Below, in pieces: positions 58,200 through 64,000 of a stretch of 64,000 bases of DNA. Made by a program: the position numbers and the translations under genes. The stretch's first letter is position 1. Every line of letters starts with the position of its first letter. Origin of the DNA: Isoetes taiwanensis (Eukaryota > Streptophyta > Lycopodiopsida > Isoetales > Isoetaceae); NCBI GenBank assembly GCA_021234155.1, contig JAJEKV010000014.1, positions 20,415,513 to 20,479,512 on the forward strand, read 5' to 3'. A model generated the notes under the pieces. It was given only the letters and a program-made list of their open reading frames with translations. It ran no database searches and was not told where the DNA came from.

Positions 58200-60700
58200 A
58201 AGAGGAACAAACTCAAAAACTACTCAGCATGGAAACTGAAAGGAAGAGAAGCTAAAGAGAAATATAGTATAAAGAAAGGGAGAAACGAGTCTACAAGGTC
58301 ACTGGAAACGAATGCATAGATCACTGGAAACGAATGCATAGATAAGGCTGACGGCAATCAGAGTAAAACGAAGGAAGAGGAAACTAAGAAAAATGGAGGA
58401 AAAAGGGGATAAAGAGAAGACAGAGACAAAAGAACAATGAAGAAGCAGAAAGAGCAAGTAATGCCGGAATGCACGAGAACAGACAAAACATCGAACGAGC
58501 CGATGGAAGGAATGACGAGTGAAGAAGAACACATAGAAAGGAAGAACATAATACGATAGAAAAGGAGCCAGGTAAGAGGGAGCCAGAACGGATAGGCATG
58601 GGAAACAAGGTGAATAATAAAACAGGCAAGAGAAGCAAAGTAAAAAAGGTCGGAATAAAAGAGAGTGGAAAGGAAAAAGAGGAGAAGGTGGAAGGGGACA
58701 AAACTCGGCAGGAAAAGCGGGCGGAGAAAGGGAAACAGTAATGAACAAACAATGAAAAAACACACATGGACCAAATGAATACATGGAACAAAAAGAAGGA
58801 TAGAAACACGAACCAACAAGGAACTAAAAGAGCAAAAAGAAGTCAACAAACTTGCCAAACAGAGAAAATGGTAGAATAGGATGGCTAGAATACACAGGCA
58901 AATGGGACAAACAAAAGGCTGAGCAAGGCTATGGAGTAACTGAGATAATCAGAGCCAAGGGAAAAATCTAGGCAAAACAAGAGGTGAGGGAGATATGACA
59001 AATAAGAAACGGAAGAACTAAACACAAAACAAAAAGGACTAAGCAAACATGATGCCATCGAAAGAACAAAAGGAAGAGAACCACGGGGGGCAACAAAGCA
59101 AAAATAAAAATAGATTAAAGGAGCAAATAACAAAAAGGAGGCGAAGAAGAGGGAACAAGAAGCGAAAAAAGAAACAGCCGAACGGGGCAAATGAAAAAAT
59201 GCAGATATGACCAAGGGACAGGGGAGAAAACGTAAAAAGAGACAATGGAAAAACTGTAACAAAATCCATAGAGTTATCAAACAAAAGAAGAGAACTAGAC
59301 AGGAAAATGGAAAAAATAAGACCCATGGTGCTAAACTAAAAACATGGTAAAGGGTCAAATAAAGGCAAAAAGGAAACAAATAGAAAACCATGGAACAACT
59401 GATACCAAACTATGACAACAAAAGAAGGTGACAATGCAACAACTCAGAAGTGACCAAGGGTATCAAAACCAAAGGCAAACAAGAAAATGGAGCAAACACA
59501 GGTGACAATGCGCATGATAGATAACGTCACGCAACAAGATAGATAGATAGATAGATAGTAATTCACGAAAAAAACAATAGTTTGAAAATTGACAGAACAA
59601 AAAAGGAGGTCAGATGGGAGAAATAGGGTACGAATAAAAAAGGCCAAACAAGAAGGCATGTGATATATAGAGAAACAACCGACCTAAAGGCACAAAGTAC
59701 TTGGAAACCAAGAAAAATAGATAAATAGATAGTATGTAATATCACGCCATGGAAAGAACACGGGACTAGCAAACAAACTGAGACTAACGAAACAACAACG
59801 AGCGGATGGCCTAAACTAACAAACAAGTTCGAGAAAAGACAAAAAACTAGAATAAGGAGATTAAGCAGCAAAGTGGAGTAACCTAGAGCAAAGGACAAGT
59901 GACATAAAAAGACGAAGTATAATAACAGGATGCAAAAGCCGCCGCATGAAACAACCAAACAAGGATATTAACGAAGCGAGAGGGACCATCATAGAACAAA
60001 AAGCATTAAGGAAAACCCATCTATGAGAAGCTCAGCATCCTGAAGCAATGGATTACAGGGGCTATCGCATACCAAGAGGTCAAAAGAACTTAAGAAAAAC
60101 CAAGAGCAAATGTAAGCAAAGACATGAAGGGACAATGGTCTAACAAAGTCGACTGGATGAAAAGGGGCAACTCAGTGAAAAAACCAAATTAGAATACATA
60201 TGACCAACTACACGAACTCGACATAACTTGCACAGAGCGAGACATCGGAGTAAGGACCAACCATTAAGAGGATCAGAAACAGAAGAGCAAAGGAATACAA
60301 ATCCATCGATATCACAAAAATTACTAGAGAAATTCACGAACGTGGAAAAAGCGAAACATGTGGAAACCTAGAAGCGTAAGACCATAGAGAGGATAAAAAA
60401 CAGAAGAACAATGACGGAATACAAATTTATCGATACCACAAAAGTTACTAGAGAAGTAGTTGAGGTAACTTCAGATGTACACAAAGACGTAGGATGATAG
60501 AAACCACAAAGTCTACGAACAATATGCAGGATCTCCCAAATATGCATCCAGTGACCAAATGAACACATGAGCTATAAAGGACACCAAATAAAAAATGGAT
60601 CTAATACCCGCACATATCTAGAGAAGAAAATCATATAGGCAGATGTAAAAAGCCTAAGGACCAAAAATAACCATGTAGAATAAGTGTTATCTACCAAATG
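58200..60700. other. Strongly purine-biased DNA without credible genes
   Basis: On the plus strand A and G dominate for about 2.5 kb. Because of this, long frames rich in Phe, Leu and Ser appear on the minus strand; they have no domain pattern and overlap in several frames, so I reject them as genes. A short (agat)n run lies at 59540-59560. The origin may be an old element with a pyrimidine-rich sense strand. Confidence 0.6.
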
Positions 60701-62055
60701 CACCTGACCAAAAAATGCATCAAACATACTATGTAGAATATCGCAGACCAAGGAAAATACTGGAACAACTCCATGGAACAGGGGAAAGCTCGATCGAAAT
60801 GATGAAGCAGCAGAGAGTTTTGAGGACACGTGCCTATGCCAAATCCGGATGGAGGTGTACGAGGCTCCTTGTAGAAAAAAATCAATCAAAGCAGGATCCG
60901 TCAGGCCATGGCATTTGCTCTGCGAGCCAACCAAAACCTGTGTTCTGCCATCATATATCACAACGAAAAATTACAAATAACACAGTTTAGAAATCTAAAA
61001 GCGATCAAATAAATGAGCAAGGTTAGCATCCCTGATGTTCCACATGATTCAGAAGCAAAAATCGATCAAAGGAGGCTGAAAAAGAAAAGAAAAACCTGAG
61101 GATGAGCTCTACGCTAACTTATGTAGCCACCGACAGAGTAAACGACACCATCCAGCCCAATTTTAATCTTTCTGGCTAAACCAAAACCCATCTAAAGACA
61201 CAGCTTCCATGAATCTCATATGAATTTACAAGGATGAATTCTTATGGACTGACACTATCTAAAGACCCAACTAGAGTCGTCTCCCGCGCTCACGCATGGC
61301 CATGACCCCTGCAAACACATAATCGATAAACTAACATCATACAGTTCCTGAATCTGCACAGGGATCCAACTAGTTTCAATGGGGCCAGAAATACCAAACC
61401 GAGTCTAGTTTGGTCGTATTCTTAGCGGAACCATCTCTGCCCCAATCTAGCCGAAAAAACCCTTCCCTTCTCCGATGGAACCCCGACTGCCGCTTCAAGG
61501 TACTAAATCCAGGCGAAAAAAGTACTATACTTTGAGCATGCGGAAACCAAATCCTGGCTATCAAACAACCATCGTTAGAACCAAAGCCAATCAAAAGTGC
61601 ATCCCTCACCGACGAGGTTAGGCAGCTGGAAACAGACTGGGGCTTGATAGAGCGCAAACTCCGATCATCCACTGAGAAGAGTACTGACCAAGGGAGAAAA
61701 CAAAAACTGCCCAGATCTCAAAAGATAAAAAAGCTACTAACACACGGTTTAACTGAACCGCAAAACCAATCTGGTAAGCAGTGGGAACCAACAAGAAAAA
61801 GCAAGACGTATGAAAATTGGTAGGACAAACTGATAGGATAGAGAAGAAGGAGAAATCTAGCTCAAGAGAACGCCGATGATAGAACAATGAAGAGAGGCTG
61901 AATAAATAGGAGAAGTGACAAAGGGACGTCCCCATCCAAGGAATGTCGGTTATATTGCTGTCACAATAGAACCGTGGCATTATCATAACACATCAGTCTT
62001 GTACTTTCTTAGTTAAAAGTCGGTGATTCTAGATTTTATGGCCTGCAAGATGATC
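60701..62055. other. Gene-free stretch, possible leftward-reading element
   Basis: On the minus strand it continues from the 61829-61981 block as T-rich sequence without an intact frame. No function is supported. Confidence 0.35.
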
Positions 62056-62983
62056 TCATAAATGGCCTTGTTGTGGTGTCTCTAGATGTTGGAGGCATCC
62101 TATGATGACTGGCAAGAAAGGAAGCCATGCTATCACGACCTCTGCACTAGCAGAATCAGCTGCTGCGATAAGGACATTAAACCTGCGACCAATCATGTCT
62201 GCAAGCTTTGATACGTCTCCCTTACGACACTTATGCTCTTGAAGACATATAAACTGAGCATCCAATCTAGATAAGTAGAAAGAAATACGACTCCGCTTGA
62301 GAGGGGAGGAGGTTACCCCCTGAACATTCCACGAGACTAACCGCATTGATCTTGTGATGGGGCCAATTCAGATGAGACCACTGGTGTCTCAAGGGAATTT
62401 GAGGATGTTTCCTGGGCACCTGGCATGACAGTAACCTCATCAACCAAATCAGCCCACTGAAGTGGATCAAAGCGACCACCGTGGGATGCAATAGGAGGGG
62501 CTGTGCTACCTGAAGCAGGAACTGAGGGCTGGGACGCAGAGGAATTAGATCCCTTAGCTGACTTTCGTGGTTGACGAAGAGCCGGTGGATATTTAGGTGG
62601 TGGGTGGATGCCACACCGATCAATGTCCATATACTGTCCACGAGCCTCTTCAATTTGCTCTTGCGATTTCTGGATTTCAGCCAGTGTGGAGGAGCTGCAA
62701 CTGGAAGAGCAGGGGGGACAATCACAGGCACATGGACGTGTGAGATATCCATTGAGGTGGGAGCTGATCTAGGAGCATGGAGTGCCGGAGGAACAGATGG
62801 AGAACCCTGTTGGTGAACCCTGCGATATTGAGCAAAGAGAGGGGCTTCGGAAAACATGAGAGCTAGTTCAGGACTATTCAACAAGGACAACTTAAATGGA
62901 AAGAACATGGGCCCGATTTGGACAACAATTGTTTGAGGCAAATCACGATGAATGGGCCTTGCCATGCAAACCTTGGTGATGCC
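62056..62983 (-). pseudogene. LINE fragment: end of ORF1 and start of the ORF2 endonuclease
   Basis: ORF1-like pieces read from about 62965 (MARPIHRDLPQTIVVQIGPM, then SLLNSPELALMFSEAPLFAQ) and, after a frameshift near 62640, MDIDRCGIHPPPKYPPALRQ to the stop at 62337-62339. ORF2 starts at ATG 62346, overlapping that stop by 10 bases, with MRLVSWNVQGVTSSPLKRSR and DAQFICLQEHKC, the N-terminal signature of an apurinic-type endonuclease. The frame is lost after about 60 residues. It complements the 5'-truncated LINE at 53.6-56.1 kb and may be the same family. An LTR inserted at 62984 cuts ORF1. Confidence 0.75.
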
Positions 62984-64000
62984 TGTGACATTCCAGCATA
63001 ATATACGATCCAAATACGTATATTATACTGCCACGTCACATGTACATGTCACAAATGACATGTACTTGAAGGCCGTAAAAGGTTGCACCTAGGTGGCAAG
63101 AGTTGCACCTAGGGGGGCAACCTCGAATATTGTGCATGTTAAATAAACATACAATTATAAACCCCATGGACCCCATTGCCAAATGGCTAAACCCCATTTG
63201 GCCAATGTCTAACCTAACCCTAAGGGTTTCTATATAAGTGCTTTCCCCTTAAACCCTAAACCTTTTCTTCTCTTTGCATTTATGGTTTTCCTTGAGCTTT
63301 CTTCCTTCTCTCGCATTTAGGGTTCTCTTGAGCCATTCCGGCCAAGGTAAGACCCAAATTCGCATAGCCAAGCTCTGTAAAGCCGCCTTTGCACAACAGA
63401 TCGTCGAGTAGCAGCAGTCTTCAGTAGGATCAGAGGCATGGATACATTCCGAGGATCTGGAGCAGGTCGAGTACCAGGTAATTAGTCATTCTGTTGTGCA
63501 AAGCCGCCTTTGGGCTAGGCAATGAGCTGGTTTAGCATGTTAGTTCAGCCTGAGAGGCCTTACAGATCCCGAGATCATAAGCTTTAACAAAGGAACCTAA
63601 TTCTGGATGTTTAGATAGATAGATTAGACGTTATTCTTCACTTCAGTTCTGTGATGATGTTGGTATTTCACTCTGTGACCTCCATGTATTGGGAAGGGGG
63701 GTAGAGGCCTAAAGCCTGTGTAGCAGATGATCCTAGATAGCCTACTAGTTCCCAATTACATGCCGCCTGTGCACAAGAGTCCGCCTGGTTGTGGGTGGAA
63801 GGGCTAGGCCGATGAAAAAGGGGGACTTGTCCCATCACTGAATGGTTCCTCTTGGTGTGTAAGGCTTAATGGCTTGCCACTGCGCGTGGGCAAGGCATGA
63901 TCTCGACACCTTTGGGGCGATGCGTCGCCTTCCATGAGGTTAAGTCGAATAAGGGCAGTGGCCCTCTAGCCGCCTGTGATGGGCATGCATGCCCCTGGAG
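62984..64000 (+). mobile_element. LTR of a related retrotransposon, running off the right edge
   Basis: It begins TGTGACATTCCAGC, like the solo LTR at 200. Later parts match that LTR in order: a block reading ttgggaaggggggtagaggc and a block with gccgcctgtgcacaagag correspond to about 885-970 there. The sequence is clearly more diverged than the other LTRs of this window, so it is a sister family. It is inserted in the LINE ORF1 remnant. The right end is outside the window. Confidence 0.8.

Noticed and set aside
58299-59958. Several overlapping minus-strand frames of 95-176 codons rich in Phe, Leu and Ser
   Set aside because: They follow from purine bias on the other strand, overlap each other in different frames and show no domain or membrane-protein logic.

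Overview
This window looks like nuclear DNA of a land plant, most likely a non-seed plant such as a fern; the exact lineage is inferred, not proven. The evidence is a 15-exon plant-type NUP93 gene with GT-AG introns (one GC-AG) and a telo-box promoter, AT-rich spacers, and dense plant-type transposons: chromoviral LTR elements, L1-like LINEs, tRNA-type SINEs and a TRIM. The only intact host gene I can support is NUP93 (20355-27267, minus). Nearly everything else is mobile DNA at different stages of decay.

Layout. 200-1818 is a solo LTR with a 5-bp target duplication. 1.8-12 kb is gene-free AT-rich DNA with tandem duplications, microsatellites and a 1.65-kb non-autonomous retroposon. 12.4-17.4 kb holds a decayed Ty3/gypsy pol (minus) split by a block with a decayed LINE reverse transcriptase and islands of a TTCGCATATGCGAA-like palindrome. 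17.5-18.8 kb is a SINE cluster. 20.3-27.3 kb is NUP93. 30478-30797 is a complete TRIM.

31.6-53.4 kb holds two nested systems. The outer one is a divergent gene pair: a DDE-type transposase-like gene (31653-34821, minus) and an intron-containing gene (35158-52303, plus) that joins a ParB/sulfiredoxin-like domain to a C-terminal DNA amino-methyltransferase domain. The shared promoter and the introns of the second gene carry about 22 copies of a palindrome with consensus GTGTATTCCGGAATACAC. I infer a large DNA transposon that encodes its own ParB-methyltransferase. It is now broken by frameshifts, a retroposon insertion (37096-38252) and an LTR retrotransposon (40123-51842).

The inserted LTR retrotransposon (minus) is the most striking object. 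Between the primer binding site and gag it carries an open frame that begins with the exact histone H3 tail [10 protein letters not shown] and, after a linker of roughly 250 residues, ends in a nearly complete H3 histone fold (48540-49691; one in-frame TGA, which a possible 60-nt intron would remove). It also carries an unknown accessory frame of 507 codons, two copies of a nested GC-rich hairpin, gag-protease, and an integrase with a chromodomain. Reverse transcriptase is deleted. A chromodomain reader and an H3-tail-bearing protein in one retroelement suggest a chromatin-directed strategy; that function is inference.

53.5-63 kb contains two LINE fragments, a hairpin minisatellite and about 2.5 kb of strongly purine-biased DNA without credible genes. 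The window ends inside another LTR of a related family (from 62984).
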